Shown piece by piece: positions 19,901-29,615 of a stretch of 64,000 bases of DNA. Origin of the DNA: an alpha proteobacterium SCGC AAA015-N04. Its GTDB lineage: Bacteria; Pseudomonadota; Alphaproteobacteria; Puniceispirillales; Marisalimonadaceae. A program made the translations under genes and the position numbers. Within the stretch, counting starts at the first letter, position 1; every line of letters begins with the position of its first letter. The DNA lies in NCBI GenBank assembly GCA_000383115.1, contig KB910555.1:1-64000 (forward strand), in the 5' to 3' direction. The notes below the pieces were generated by a model that made no database searches, had not been told where the DNA came from, and saw nothing but the letters and a program-made list of their open reading frames with translations.

Positions 19901-20980
19901 ATGAAAAATAAAATTATTTTAATGGGCACAGACACTGTTGCTGGTGTTGCTCCTCAAATTATGAAAGCAATAATTAGAGCTTCAAATGCAAAGATGTTAC
20001 CCTATGGAAATGATAGTTATACAAAAAATTTAAAAAAAGTTATACGCAAAGTTTTTGAAAAAAATGATTTAGAAATTATACCAATGATGTCAGGTACTGC
20101 CTCTAATGCATTAGCAATATCTTCCTTTCTAAAATCATATGAAATGATTTTGTGTCATGATGAGGCTCATATAAACAGGGATGAAGGTGGAGCTCCAGAG
20201 TTTTTTTCATGTGGTGGGAAATTAATAAACATTATTAATAATTCTGGAAAATTAACAGCACATGACATTGAAAATAAAATAAATAAAATTAACTTCAAAA
20301 ATAAAGAAAAATCTAAAATTTCAGGAGTTTCTATTACACAACTAGCTGAAAATGGAACTATTTATTCGACTGATGAAATATTGCAAATAAGTAAATTATG
20401 CAAAAAGAATAACATTTATTTACATATGGATGGAGCTAGGTTCGCTAATGCACTTGCTTTTCAAAACAAATTATCTCCAGCTGAAGCTTCTTGGAAAATT
20501 GGTGTAGATTGCTTATCATTAGGTGCAACAAAAAATGGTGCGTTGGCAGCGGAGGTAATAATTTTTTTTAATTCTAAATTAGCAGCAGAAGCAATGCATA
20601 GAATTAAAAAGACAGGACATGTTATACCAAAAACACGATTTATTTCCGCTCAATTATATGCTTGGTTTAAAAATAATTTGTGGCTTGAATTAGCACAAAA
20701 AGCTAATCAAAAAGCAAAATATTTTAGTGATAAAATATCTAAAATGAATGACTTTGAACTTATGTATCCTACTCACGGCAATGAGATTTTTTTAAAAGTT
20801 AAGAAAAAAATATATGAAGAAATTTTAAAATTAAATATTGTTCCCAATCTTTGGTCTAAAGTAGATAATAACGAATTTGAAATAAGGTTTGTTGTATCTT
20901 TTGATACAAAAATGGCTGAATTAAACAAAATTTTAAGTAGATTAAAAAAACTAAACTCAGAATGTAAGTCCGTAGTTTAG
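19901..20980 (+). CDS. ltaE: Low-specificity L-threonine aldolase
   Basis: A PLP enzyme of the beta-eliminating lyase/threonine aldolase family that cleaves threonine or allo-threonine to glycine and acetaldehyde, or acts on related beta-hydroxy amino acids. Supporting segments are MSGTASNALAISSFL, ILCHDEAHINRDEGGAPEFFS, the cofactor aspartate LHMDGARFANAL, and the lysine-bearing DCLSLGATKNGALAAE. The 359-residue length fits. The start is 27 bases after the small membrane-protein gene, so the two are probably co-transcribed. Its 3' end overlaps the opposite-strand gene by 24 bases. Confidence 0.92.
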   Translation: MKNKIILMGTDTVAGVAPQIMKAIIRASNAKMLPYGNDSYTKNLKKVIRKVFEKNDLEIIPMMSGTASNALAISSFLKSYEMILCHDEAHINRDEGGAPEFFSCGGKLINIINNSGKLTAHDIENKINKINFKNKEKSKISGVSITQLAENGTIYSTDEILQISKLCKKNNIYLHMDGARFANALAFQNKLSPAEASWKIGVDCLSLGATKNGALAAEVIIFFNSKLAAEAMHRIKKTGHVIPKTRFISAQLYAWFKNNLWLELAQKANQKAKYFSDKISKMNDFELMYPTHGNEIFLKVKKKIYEEILKLNIVPNLWSKVDNNEFEIRFVVSFDTKMAELNKILSRLKKLNSECKSVV

Positions 20981-21337
20981 ATAAAGAGCTATTTCTAACA
21001 TTGTAGTATTAATAAATGAAATTACATCTTTTTCAAAAACAAAAGCAAACTTGCCAACAGAAGAAATGTCATTTAATAGAGGAAAAAAATAAATTCGTAA
21101 CATGAAAATTAACCAAGCCAAATAAAGAGGAATTATAGGTTTGACGATAAAGTTAGGAGTTGTAATTGATGTAAAATTTAAAATTGGTGTTGTGAGTTTC
21201 TTAACAAACCTAAAAAAATAAAAATTACTTCCTTCATTGAAAAATAAGTTTAATATAAAATTAATTATCAAAATTAACATTATAATCGCAAAAAAGTAAT
21301 CTAAAGCTATTAGCCATATTGGAAAAACTTCATTCAT
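20957..21337 (-). CDS. Small inner-membrane protein, YggT-like
   Basis: A 126-residue hydrophobic protein with predicted membrane segments near residues 8-33 and 65-88. The pattern FRFVKKLTTPILNFTSITTPNFIVKPIIPLYLAW, with a basic stretch, TTP-IL and a second helix, recalls the YggT family; function is unknown. I used the ATG; a TTG 15 bases upstream is possible. No clear ribosome site is visible for either. It is a lone minus-strand gene whose last 24 bases overlap the end of ltaE. Confidence 0.62.
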   Translation of the reverse strand: MNEVFPIWLIALDYFFAIIMLILIINFILNLFFNEGSNFYFFRFVKKLTTPILNFTSITTPNFIVKPIIPLYLAWLIFMLRIYFFPLLNDISSVGKFAFVFEKDVISFINTTMLEIALYLNYGLTF

Positions 21338-21438
21338 GCTAATATTATACAAATTAAATGTAAAAATTAAAAATCTTAATTTATATTTAAAAAATAATTA
21401 TTTCGAAAATAAATCAAATTCACAATAGAGAGAAATTT

Positions 21439-23118
21439 ATGGATAATCTGCAATATGTCTTTTCAGCTTATAAATTAAATAAAACATATCCGGGTGGGAA
21501 AACTGTTATAAAAGATATAAGCCTTTCTTTCCTTCCTGGTGCAAAAATAGGTGTTTTAGGTAATAATGGTGCAGGTAAGTCTACTTTGTTAAAAATAATG
21601 GCTGGTAAAGAGAAAGATTTTAATGGTGAAGCAAAACTAGCACGAGGAATTCAAGTTGGCTATTTAGCTCAAGAACCAGAATTAAACGATAACTTAAATG
21701 TTCATGAAAATGTAATGGAAGGTATGAGTAAAGCTAAAAAACTTATAGATGAATTTAATTTAATTTCATCAAAGTTTTCAGAAGATTTATCTGATCAAGA
21801 AATGGATGAAATTATAGCTAGACAAGCTGACCTTCAAGAACAAATTGATAGCTTAGACGCTTGGGATATTGATAGGAAAGCAGAAATTGCAATGGATGCA
21901 CTAAGTTTACCACCCTCCAAAGCTTCTATAGTTAATTTGTCAGGTGGAGAAAAAAGGCGTGTAGCTCTAGCTAAGTTGCTTATTTCAAATCCAGATTTTT
22001 TACTATTAGACGAGCCAACAAACCATTTAGATGCATTTTCTGTTACTTGGTTGCAAAGATTTCTTCATGACTTTTCAGGAACAGTAGTAACAATTACTCA
22101 TGATAGATATTTTTTAGATGAGGTTGCAGGCTGGATACTCGAACTTGATAGAGGTGAGGGGATTCCGTACAAAGGAAATTATTCTGGTTGGTTAGTGCAA
22201 AAACAAAAAAGACTTGAATTAGAGGGGAAATTAGAAGAGGCGAGAAAAAAAAAATTAAGCCAAGAATTGGAATGGATTAAATCAGCACCTAAGGCTAGAC
22301 AAGCAAAATCAAAAGCAAGAATTTCGTCATATGAAGAATTGTTAGCTCAAGAGCAAAAAAAAGAAATTAATACTTCTAATTTAATTATTCCTCCTGCACC
22401 AAGGTTGGGCAATCAAGTAATTAGTTTTAAAAATGTCTCTAAATCTTTTGGAGACACTCTTTTAATTGATAATTTATCATTTAATCTTTTACCTGGAGCT
22501 ATTGTAGGTGTTATTGGAGCGAATGGTGCAGGTAAAACTACTTTATTTAAGCTTATAACTAACGAAGAAAAGCCAAATAATGGTGAAATTTTGCTTGGAG
22601 AAACAGTTCACCTTAATTATGTTGATCAGTCAAGAGATCTATTAAAACCTGAACTTTCTGTATGGGAATCTATTTCAGATGGTTTAGAGGAGATACAAAT
22701 AGGTAATAAAACAATTAGTAGCAGAGCATATGTTAGTCAATTTAATTTCAAAGGGTCTGACCAACAAAAATTTGTCAATGAATTGTCAGGTGGAGAAAGA
22801 AATAGAGTTCATCTAGCAAAAATGTTAAAAAATCCTGGAAATGTTCTTTTATTAGATGAGCCAACTAACGATTTAGACGTAGAAACTTTAAGAACATTGG
22901 AAGATGCAATTCTTGGTTTTTCTGGTTGTGTCATCATAATATCTCATGATAGATGGTTTTTAGATAAACTTGCTACAAATATTCTTGCTTTTGAAGGAGA
23001 AAGTCATGTTGAATGGTTTGAAGGCAACTATCAAGATTATGAAAAAGACAAAAAAGCAAGACTAGGTGAAGATTATATGAATCCTAAAAGATTAAAATAC
23101 AAACCAATTTCACGTTAA
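21439..23118 (+). CDS. ettA: EttA, ABC-F energy-dependent translational throttle
   Basis: A soluble tandem ABC ATPase of 559 residues with no membrane domain. Domain 1 has Walker A GNNGAGKST and signature LSGGEKRRVALAKLL with LLLDEPTNHLD; domain 2 has GANGAGKTT, LSGGERNRVHLAKML and LLLDEPTNDLD. The insert and linker WIKSAPKARQAKSKARISSYEEL and the final family ending YMNPKRLKYKPI are typical of EttA, which binds the ribosomal E site and gates elongation by energy status. Ends converge on mlaC with a single base between. Confidence 0.97.
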   Translation: MDNLQYVFSAYKLNKTYPGGKTVIKDISLSFLPGAKIGVLGNNGAGKSTLLKIMAGKEKDFNGEAKLARGIQVGYLAQEPELNDNLNVHENVMEGMSKAKKLIDEFNLISSKFSEDLSDQEMDEIIARQADLQEQIDSLDAWDIDRKAEIAMDALSLPPSKASIVNLSGGEKRRVALAKLLISNPDFLLLDEPTNHLDAFSVTWLQRFLHDFSGTVVTITHDRYFLDEVAGWILELDRGEGIPYKGNYSGWLVQKQKRLELEGKLEEARKKKLSQELEWIKSAPKARQAKSKARISSYEELLAQEQKKEINTSNLIIPPAPRLGNQVISFKNVSKSFGDTLLIDNLSFNLLPGAIVGVIGANGAGKTTLFKLITNEEKPNNGEILLGETVHLNYVDQSRDLLKPELSVWESISDGLEEIQIGNKTISSRAYVSQFNFKGSDQQKFVNELSGGERNRVHLAKMLKNPGNVLLLDEPTNDLDVETLRTLEDAILGFSGCVIIISHDRWFLDKLATNILAFEGESHVEWFEGNYQDYEKDKKARLGEDYMNPKRLKYKPISR

Positions 23119-23119
23119 T

Positions 23120-23764
23120 TTAATTATTTTTATTAAGTTTTTTTAGGAGCACCTCAAAGTTTCCTCTATTTTTTCTTAAAATAGACATTGTTTCAGCTTT
23201 ATTTGAACTAATCAATGATATGCCTTCAATTTCTAAGTCAAGAACCATAAATTTTCCTTTGCTATTTGCTGCTAATTTCCAAAGTAAATTCACGGGAGGT
23301 TGATTTTTTTTAGGATCTTCAATCATCCCTCTAACATAAACAAGTTTTTTACCTCTTAATTCGGAATTTCTATGTTTGTAAGTCAAATTTGCTAGTGTAT
23401 TTAAGTGCTCTTCAATAGTGTTTACAATTTGCTTTAATAAAGCATCTTTATACTTTTCTTTATGAACGTCAGATGCCTTTTTCCAAAAACTACCTGTGGT
23501 AGCTTTTGCCATAAAATCAAGATTTATATATTGTTTTATTAGATTTTGAATTTTCGAGGATCTCTCTTCAGGTTGTAACTTTATTGTTTTAATAGCATGC
23601 GTTTGAGCTTTACTAATCATCTCAATAATTAAGCTATTACCTTTTACAAGATTATCTGCATTAGAATTCAACGGATTAAAAACCATAATTAGAATCGACA
23701 GCACAGACAATAAATATATTTTTACTTTATTTTTATTATTGTAAAAGTTTTTCAAATTCTGCAT
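23120..23764 (-). CDS. mlaC: MlaC-like periplasmic phospholipid-binding protein
   Basis: A 214-residue MlaC/Ttg2D family protein with a signal peptide (about residues 1-35, ending SNA). The family pattern is seen in YINLDFMAKATTGSFWKKAS, then LLKQIVNTIEEHL, VYVRGMIED and LDLEIEGISLI. MlaC carries phospholipids across the periplasm from MlaA to an inner-membrane MlaFED complex, which is not encoded here. The start overlaps the end of mlaA by 29 bases, so translation is probably coupled. Confidence 0.9.
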   Translation of the reverse strand: MQNLKNFYNNKNKVKIYLLSVLSILIMVFNPLNSNADNLVKGNSLIIEMISKAQTHAIKTIKLQPEERSSKIQNLIKQYINLDFMAKATTGSFWKKASDVHKEKYKDALLKQIVNTIEEHLNTLANLTYKHRNSELRGKKLVYVRGMIEDPKKNQPPVNLLWKLAANSKGKFMVLDLEIEGISLISSNKAETMSILRKNRGNFEVLLKKLNKNN

Positions 23765-24467
23765 CTAATTCATCATTTTTTGTATTAAGATATTTATCAC
23801 CGTATACTTTATTTCTTCTATTTTGTATATAATATGATTTCATTTTTATATATGGGTCTGGTGATTCATAAATATTATCAATAGATTTGGATAATTTTTC
23901 TCGTTTATCAATAATATTAATAGGAATTTCAACTAAGTTTATTTCATCTATGATATCAGGTGAGGCATTAGACACATTTTGACGATCAATCAAAACACCT
24001 GTTAAGTCTCTAGTAAATTTGGGTCCAAAGAAAGGAACCATGAGAAAAGGACCTTCAGGAATATTAATTGAGGCTAGCGTCGAACCAAAGTCCTTTTGTT
24101 GTACTTTAGTCTCGCCTTCATCTAAATCATAAAAACCTAGTGTCAACCCATTTAACATGAACTTTGTAGATGCTAAAATAGTATTTTCTAATTCCATTTG
24201 AAGAGTGCTATTTACTATTGTTGTTGGTAAATTCATCCAACTAAGGTGATTTCTTATACTTTTTCTTGCATTAATTGGAACAGTGTCAGCGTAAGAAGTA
24301 CTTATAGGTTTGACTATGTTTTTATCTAAGTACTGATTAAATGCAAAAACGTTTCTATTAAATCTTTCAAAAGGATCAGTTTTTTTTTCTTCATAAACTA
24401 TTTTATTTGAACAACTTGTTAATAAAGTACTCATTATAACAAATAATAAAAAATAACGCTTTTTCAT
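23736..24467 (-). CDS. mlaA: MlaA/VacJ outer-membrane lipoprotein
   Basis: MlaA removes mislocalised phospholipid from the outer leaflet of the outer membrane. A lipoprotein signal ends in LLTSC (Cys19), followed by the MlaA hallmark DPFERFNRNVFAFNQYLDKNIVKP, then LPTTIVNSTLQ, FGSTLASINIPEGPFLMVPFFGP and RDLTGVLID. The 243-residue length is normal. Pairing with mlaC, without mlaFED, is a common alphaproteobacterial arrangement. It diverges from uvrD across a 138-base AT-rich spacer that must hold both promoters. Confidence 0.95.
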   Translation of the reverse strand: MKKRYFLLFVIMSTLLTSCSNKIVYEEKKTDPFERFNRNVFAFNQYLDKNIVKPISTSYADTVPINARKSIRNHLSWMNLPTTIVNSTLQMELENTILASTKFMLNGLTLGFYDLDEGETKVQQKDFGSTLASINIPEGPFLMVPFFGPKFTRDLTGVLIDRQNVSNASPDIIDEINLVEIPINIIDKREKLSKSIDNIYESPDPYIKMKSYYIQNRRNKVYGDKYLNTKNDELDAEFEKLLQ

Positions 24468-24605
24468 TTTATATTACAAATCCACAATTTTTTTTTAAAT
24501 GTACTTAAATGTTATCATTTTATTTATTAATTTTATACAAGTTATTCAATGTATATGATAGAAATATATTAAAAAATAAATTTTATATGAACTTCCTTAA
24601 ACAAA

Positions 24606-26843
24606 ATGAATCAATTTTTAAATAACAAAGCTTTTTTAGAATTAAATGAAAATCAAAAACTTGCAGTAAAAACTCTAAATGGACCCTTACTAGTTCTTTC
24701 CGGAGCAGGCACTGGTAAAACTAGGGTTTTAACTGCTAGATTAGCAAATCTAATATACAGCAGAATAACAAATCCTTGGAATATTTTGGCAGTAACCTTT
24801 ACAAATAAAGCTGCTAGAGAGATGAAATTTAGACTTGAAAATTTAATTGGTCAACCAGCTAATTCAGTTTTTTTGGGAACATTTCATTCTATTGCTGCAA
24901 AGATATTAAGAGAAAATGCAGAATTAGTAGGATTAAATTCTAATTATACAATAATTACACCTGATGACCAAGTAAGGCTCCTTAAACAGATTATGGTTGA
25001 TGCCAATATTGACATAAAAAAATTTACACCTAAGTCAATGTCAAATTTAATAGCATCTTGGAAAGACAGGGCATATAGGCCGAAAGACGTTAGTATTTCT
25101 AATAATATTAATTTTGCTAACGGAAAAGGAATAGATATTTATAAAATGTATCAGCAAAGATTAATCACTCTAAATTCAGTAGATTTTGGTGATTTACTTT
25201 TATTTAATTTAACAATTTTTAGGGATCACCCTGACATTTTAGAGAGGTATTATACAAAATTATCTTATTTTTTAGTTGATGAATATCAAGATACTAACAC
25301 TATACAGTATATGTGGTTAAAAATCTTAGCATCTAAAACAGAAAATATTTGTTGTGTTGGTGATGATGATCAATCAATTTATGGATGGCGAGGAGCTGAG
25401 GTTGGAAATATTCTACGGTTTGAAAAAGACTATCCTAGCGCTAAAGTAATTAAACTAGAAGAAAACTATAGATCAACTGGACGAATTCTTGAGGCAGCCA
25501 ATAGCATTATTTTAAATAACAAAGAACGATTAGGAAAAAACCTTAAAACATCATCTGATTTGGGTGAAAAAATTGCTCTTTTCTCTGTTTGGGATGGAAT
25601 GGAAGAAGCCAAAAAAACAAGTAATGAAATTGAAAATCTTTATTCTAATGGTTTTAGGTATGATCAAATGGCAGTTTTAGTGAGAGCAGGTCATCAAACT
25701 AGATATTTTGAGGAGAGGTTTATTGAGATAGGAATACCATATAAAGTCATAGGAGCTAAGTTTTATGAACGTCAAGAGATTAGAGATGCACTAGCATATC
25801 TCCGAGTAGTACAGCAACCAAATGATGATTTAGCTCTTGAAAGAATAATAAACGTTCCCAAGCGTGGATTAGGCGCTAGTACTATTAATATGATACATAC
25901 TCATGCTAAAAAAAATAAAATATCATATTTTTTAGCTTCTCAAGAATTATTAATGACTGATGAGTTAAGACCTAATGTAAAAAAAGTATTACAAAATCTT
26001 ATTAATCAATTTTTAAATTGGAATAGACAAAATAAAGACATATCCCATACTGACTTAGCTTTGAAAATTTTAGATGAGTCAGGATATATTGCTTACTGGC
26101 AGAATGAAAATTCTATAGAAGGTGAAGGAAGGCTTGAGAACTTAAAAGAGCTTGTTAATGCCATGAGTGGATTTGAAAATCTTGCTGGTTTTTTAGAACA
26201 TATTTCTCTAGTAATGGATGGAGACAATGAAGCAGAAGCTGGTGAAGTTTCGTTAATGACGCTTCATGCTGCTAAGGGACTTGAATTTGAAGTTGTTTTT
26301 TTACCAGGATGGGAAGAAGGTATTTTCCCTAGTCAAAGATCGATAGATGAGACTGGTCTAGCTGGCTTAGAGGAGGAAAGGAGATTAGCGTATGTTGGAA
26401 TTACGCGAGCAAAAAAAAGGTTATTTGTTACTTTTGCAGCAAATAGGCAAGTACATGGTTTGTGGCAAGGTTCTATTCCTTCAAGATTCATAAGTGAGTT
26501 GCCTAAAAATCATTTAATTGAATATATTGAGGGTAATCTCGGTGGAGATGCGTTTAGTTATAACCAAATTGATTTTGGGGTATCACATGATAAAGGAGCT
26601 TATGGACCTGGTTTCTTTAGAGCGAAACAAACTGGAATTAAAGCAATAGATTTATATAAAAAACCAACAGTTGGCCATAGTGATCTAGTTAATAATAATA
26701 ATTTTAATAATGGGCAGAGAGTTTTTCATCAAAAGTTTGGAATGGGTCATGTGATATCATCTGACGGTGACAAATTAAACATAAATTTTGATAAAGCTGG
26801 CGAAAAAAAAGTTGTCTCAAGTTTTATTAAAATTATTGAATAA
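24606..26843 (+). CDS. uvrD: UvrD/PcrA-family DNA helicase
   Basis: A superfamily 1 3'-5' helicase of 745 residues for nucleotide-excision and mismatch repair. Motifs in order: LNENQKLAV (Q motif), GAGTGKTRVL (Walker A), AVTFTNKAA, GTFHSIAAKIL, LVDEYQDTN (Walker B), VGDDDQSIYGWRGA (motif III), LEENYRSTGRIL (IV), LMTLHAAKGLEFEVVFLPGWEEG (V) and YVGITRAKKRLFV (VI). A C-terminal Tudor-like segment, GQRVFHQKFGMGHVIS, is as in UvrD/PcrA. Followed closely by prmA. Confidence 0.97.
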   Translation: MNQFLNNKAFLELNENQKLAVKTLNGPLLVLSGAGTGKTRVLTARLANLIYSRITNPWNILAVTFTNKAAREMKFRLENLIGQPANSVFLGTFHSIAAKILRENAELVGLNSNYTIITPDDQVRLLKQIMVDANIDIKKFTPKSMSNLIASWKDRAYRPKDVSISNNINFANGKGIDIYKMYQQRLITLNSVDFGDLLLFNLTIFRDHPDILERYYTKLSYFLVDEYQDTNTIQYMWLKILASKTENICCVGDDDQSIYGWRGAEVGNILRFEKDYPSAKVIKLEENYRSTGRILEAANSIILNNKERLGKNLKTSSDLGEKIALFSVWDGMEEAKKTSNEIENLYSNGFRYDQMAVLVRAGHQTRYFEERFIEIGIPYKVIGAKFYERQEIRDALAYLRVVQQPNDDLALERIINVPKRGLGASTINMIHTHAKKNKISYFLASQELLMTDELRPNVKKVLQNLINQFLNWNRQNKDISHTDLALKILDESGYIAYWQNENSIEGEGRLENLKELVNAMSGFENLAGFLEHISLVMDGDNEAEAGEVSLMTLHAAKGLEFEVVFLPGWEEGIFPSQRSIDETGLAGLEEERRLAYVGITRAKKRLFVTFAANRQVHGLWQGSIPSRFISELPKNHLIEYIEGNLGGDAFSYNQIDFGVSHDKGAYGPGFFRAKQTGIKAIDLYKKPTVGHSDLVNNNNFNNGQRVFHQKFGMGHVISSDGDKLNINFDKAGEKKVVSSFIKIIE

Positions 26844-26854
26844 AATTTTTTAAT

Positions 26855-27814
26855 ATGGGTTTATGGTCATTAAAATTTTTAGTGCAAGATAATTCGAAAT
26901 ACTTATACCTGGATAGTTTTGAAGATATAGACGGTTATCTTTCAATAAGTTTATTTAAATATGAAAATAATAAAAAAAATTTAACTAAATCACATTTTTT
27001 TATTAATTTTGATAATACAAACCTAGTTAATTTTTGGATAATAGAGATAATTCTTGATACTAAATCGTCTATTAAAGTAATTAAAAATAAATTAAATTCC
27101 TTAGAAAAAGATTTAAGAATTAAAACTAAAAACTACAAAGAAAAATTAGTCTTCGATACTTTAAATATAACTGAGATTAAACCAAGGAATTGGCTTAAAG
27201 AGAATAGAAAATCTTTTCCTCCTATATTTGTAAACAACTTCTATATTTATGGATCACATGTAGTTAAAAACTGTTTGGCAAACAAAATACCAATAAAAAT
27301 AGACGCTTCGGTTGCTTTTGGAACTGGTTCTCATGAAACTACAAAATGTTGTCTTAATGCATTAACTTTTTTGTTTAAATTTTTTAAGCCAAATAAGATT
27401 TTAGATTATGGTTGTGGCACAGGAATTTTAGGAATTGCTGCAAAAAAAAAGTTTAAGAGAAGTAAATTATTTTTAGTGGATATTGATAAAAATGCCTTAG
27501 GTTTAACCAAAATTAATTTGAAAATAAACGGAGTTAAATCTAATTTTATTTACTTGTCAGATAAATATTTCCTTCAAAAAATTAAAAAACCAAATTATTA
27601 TGATTTGGTTTTTGCTAATATCCTATTCAATCCACTTTACTGTTTTGCTCCATCTTTTGGTGCTATCGTAAAGCGAAACAATTACCTAATTATTTCAGGT
27701 TTTTTAAAAGAAGAAATTCCATTTATAATAGGTAGATACAATAAATTTGGATTTAAAGTAAAAAAAATATTTTTATTAAATGAATGGGGAGCATTGTTAT
27801 TAAAAAAGATTTAA
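26855..27814 (+). CDS. prmA: PrmA, ribosomal protein L11 methyltransferase
   Basis: An SAM-dependent methyltransferase that modifies ribosomal protein L11. The diagnostic PrmA segment VAFGTGSHETTKCCLNAL (about residues 152-169) precedes the SAM site ILDYGCGTGILGIAA, then the acidic VDIDKNA and the catalytic-region DLVFANILFNPL. The N-terminal substrate domain is divergent and lysine-rich. At 319 residues the length is normal. It follows uvrD after 11 bases. Confidence 0.94.
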   Translation: MGLWSLKFLVQDNSKYLYLDSFEDIDGYLSISLFKYENNKKNLTKSHFFINFDNTNLVNFWIIEIILDTKSSIKVIKNKLNSLEKDLRIKTKNYKEKLVFDTLNITEIKPRNWLKENRKSFPPIFVNNFYIYGSHVVKNCLANKIPIKIDASVAFGTGSHETTKCCLNALTFLFKFFKPNKILDYGCGTGILGIAAKKKFKRSKLFLVDIDKNALGLTKINLKINGVKSNFIYLSDKYFLQKIKKPNYYDLVFANILFNPLYCFAPSFGAIVKRNNYLIISGFLKEEIPFIIGRYNKFGFKVKKIFLLNEWGALLLKKI

Positions 27815-27836
27815 AGCAATTGATGAGGTTATAATA

Positions 27837-29615
27837 TTGAATAAAAATTTAAGATTATTAATAGATAACATGAAGAGAAAAAAACTTGATTTATTCTTAG
27901 TACCTAGAACTGATGTTTATTCATCTGAAGAAGTGCCTGAGAGTGAGGAACGTTTGAAATTTATTTCTAATTTTTCAGGTTCAGCTGGTTTTGCTATTAT
28001 ATCATCAAATAAAAAAATGAAATCAGCTATTTTTAGCGACGGACGTTACCAGTTACAATTAAAAAAGGAGGTTAATAAAGATGATTTTGACGTGTTCAAT
28101 GGTGGGCTGAGAGAAATTGTGTTATTTTTGAAAAAAAACCAAAAATTTATTAATAAAATTGCAATCGACCCATGGTTAATTTCTAAAGATAATTTTAATG
28201 TACTAGAAAAAATTACTAGTGATACAAAGATAAACTTTCAATTTATTGATATTAATCTAATAGACGAAATTTGGTTTAATAAACCTCCTGAAATCACTAA
28301 TAAAATATTTGAACTTAAAAAGGAGATAGTAGGTGAGACATCAGAATCGAAAATTAACAGAGTTATAGAAATTTTAAAAAAAAATAATTCTGATTTTTAT
28401 ATTTTATTTAGCCCAATTGGTCTATCTTGGTTACTTAACATTAGAGTAATGAATCTAAAACATACTCCGATTTTCAGAGGATTTTGCATTATTTCAAAAT
28501 CTAATGAGTTATTTATTTTTTCAAATAATGTAAATTTCTATGAAAAATACTTTAAAAAATGTAAGATCAACTTATTTGATTTTGAAGACTTACTTTCTTT
28601 TCTCAAAAATCATTTTAATAAAAAATTTCTAATTGACACTGATGTACTTCCATTAAAAATTTATGATTATATAATTAAAGAGAAATTGAAATTTAAATTG
28701 ATTACTTGCCCAGTAAATCAATTTAAATCAATTAAAAACTCAAAAGAGTTGAAAGGCTTCAAGAATGCACATATAAGAGACGGATTGGCAATCTTAAAAC
28801 TTTTGCATTGGATTGAGCTGGAGCAATCTTCAAACTCATTATCGGAAATATCAATATCAAAAAAATTATTGGAAATTCGTTCTCTTGAAAATACTTTCTT
28901 GTGTGAGAGCTTTGAAACAATTTCAGCATTTAATCAAAATGGCGCTATTATCCATTATAAAGTTACAGAAAACTCAAACATTAAAATAGATACAAATGGC
29001 CTATACTTAATAGATACTGGTGCCCATTATTTAGATGGGACCACTGACACTACAAGAACTATTGCAATTGGAAATCCTAATGATGAGATGATCAATGATT
29101 ATACTTTAGTTTTAAAAAGTCACATAGCCATTTCAACTGCAATTTTTCCTGCTACAACTAAAGGAAGGGATTTAGATGTAATAGCTAGAACACCTCTTTG
29201 GTCTTGTGGAAAAGATTATGCTCATGGCACAGGTCATGGTGTTGGTTTTTGTTTAAGTGTTCATGAGGGACCAATTTCAATTTCGAAAATATCCGAATGT
29301 CTTATCGAAAGTGGAATGGTAATTTCAAATGAACCTGGTTATTATAAAAAAGACAAATATGGGATAAGAATTGAAAACTTAGAGGTTGTTAAAAAACATA
29401 ATTTTAAAAATTCGGATACTACTTTTTTACGCTTTGAAAATTTAACTAGAGTACCATTGGAACTTAGTTTAATTGATAAAAAAATGTTAAATGAAATCGA
29501 AATTAATTGGATTAATGAATATCATAAAAAAGTTTTCCTTGATTTATCCAAATTAATTAAAAGCAATGATTTAGAACTTTTAAAATTTTTAAAGAGGAAA
29601 ACAGTTCCTATTTAG
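27837..29615 (+). CDS. pepP: Xaa-Pro aminopeptidase (M24B family), TTG start
   Basis: A 592-residue metallopeptidase removing N-terminal residues that precede proline. Residues 1-310 are two creatinase-type N-terminal domains (LFLVPRTDVYSSEEVPESEERL, FISNFSGSAGFAII, DGRYQLQLKKEV). The catalytic domain carries the dinuclear metal ligands: LIDTGAHYLDGTTDTTRTIA, AHGTGHGVGFCLSVHEGP and NEPGYYKKDKYGIRIE. The C-terminal tail is usual for the long type. The first codon is TTG, supported by GAGG 8 bases upstream; the next ATG would remove the first 11 residues of the domain. Its end overlaps ligA by 8 bases on the other strand. The gene symbol is by family only. Confidence 0.92.
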   Translation: MNKNLRLLIDNMKRKKLDLFLVPRTDVYSSEEVPESEERLKFISNFSGSAGFAIISSNKKMKSAIFSDGRYQLQLKKEVNKDDFDVFNGGLREIVLFLKKNQKFINKIAIDPWLISKDNFNVLEKITSDTKINFQFIDINLIDEIWFNKPPEITNKIFELKKEIVGETSESKINRVIEILKKNNSDFYILFSPIGLSWLLNIRVMNLKHTPIFRGFCIISKSNELFIFSNNVNFYEKYFKKCKINLFDFEDLLSFLKNHFNKKFLIDTDVLPLKIYDYIIKEKLKFKLITCPVNQFKSIKNSKELKGFKNAHIRDGLAILKLLHWIELEQSSNSLSEISISKKLLEIRSLENTFLCESFETISAFNQNGAIIHYKVTENSNIKIDTNGLYLIDTGAHYLDGTTDTTRTIAIGNPNDEMINDYTLVLKSHIAISTAIFPATTKGRDLDVIARTPLWSCGKDYAHGTGHGVGFCLSVHEGPISISKISECLIESGMVISNEPGYYKKDKYGIRIENLEVVKKHNFKNSDTTFLRFENLTRVPLELSLIDKKMLNEIEINWINEYHKKVFLDLSKLIKSNDLELLKFLKRKTVPI

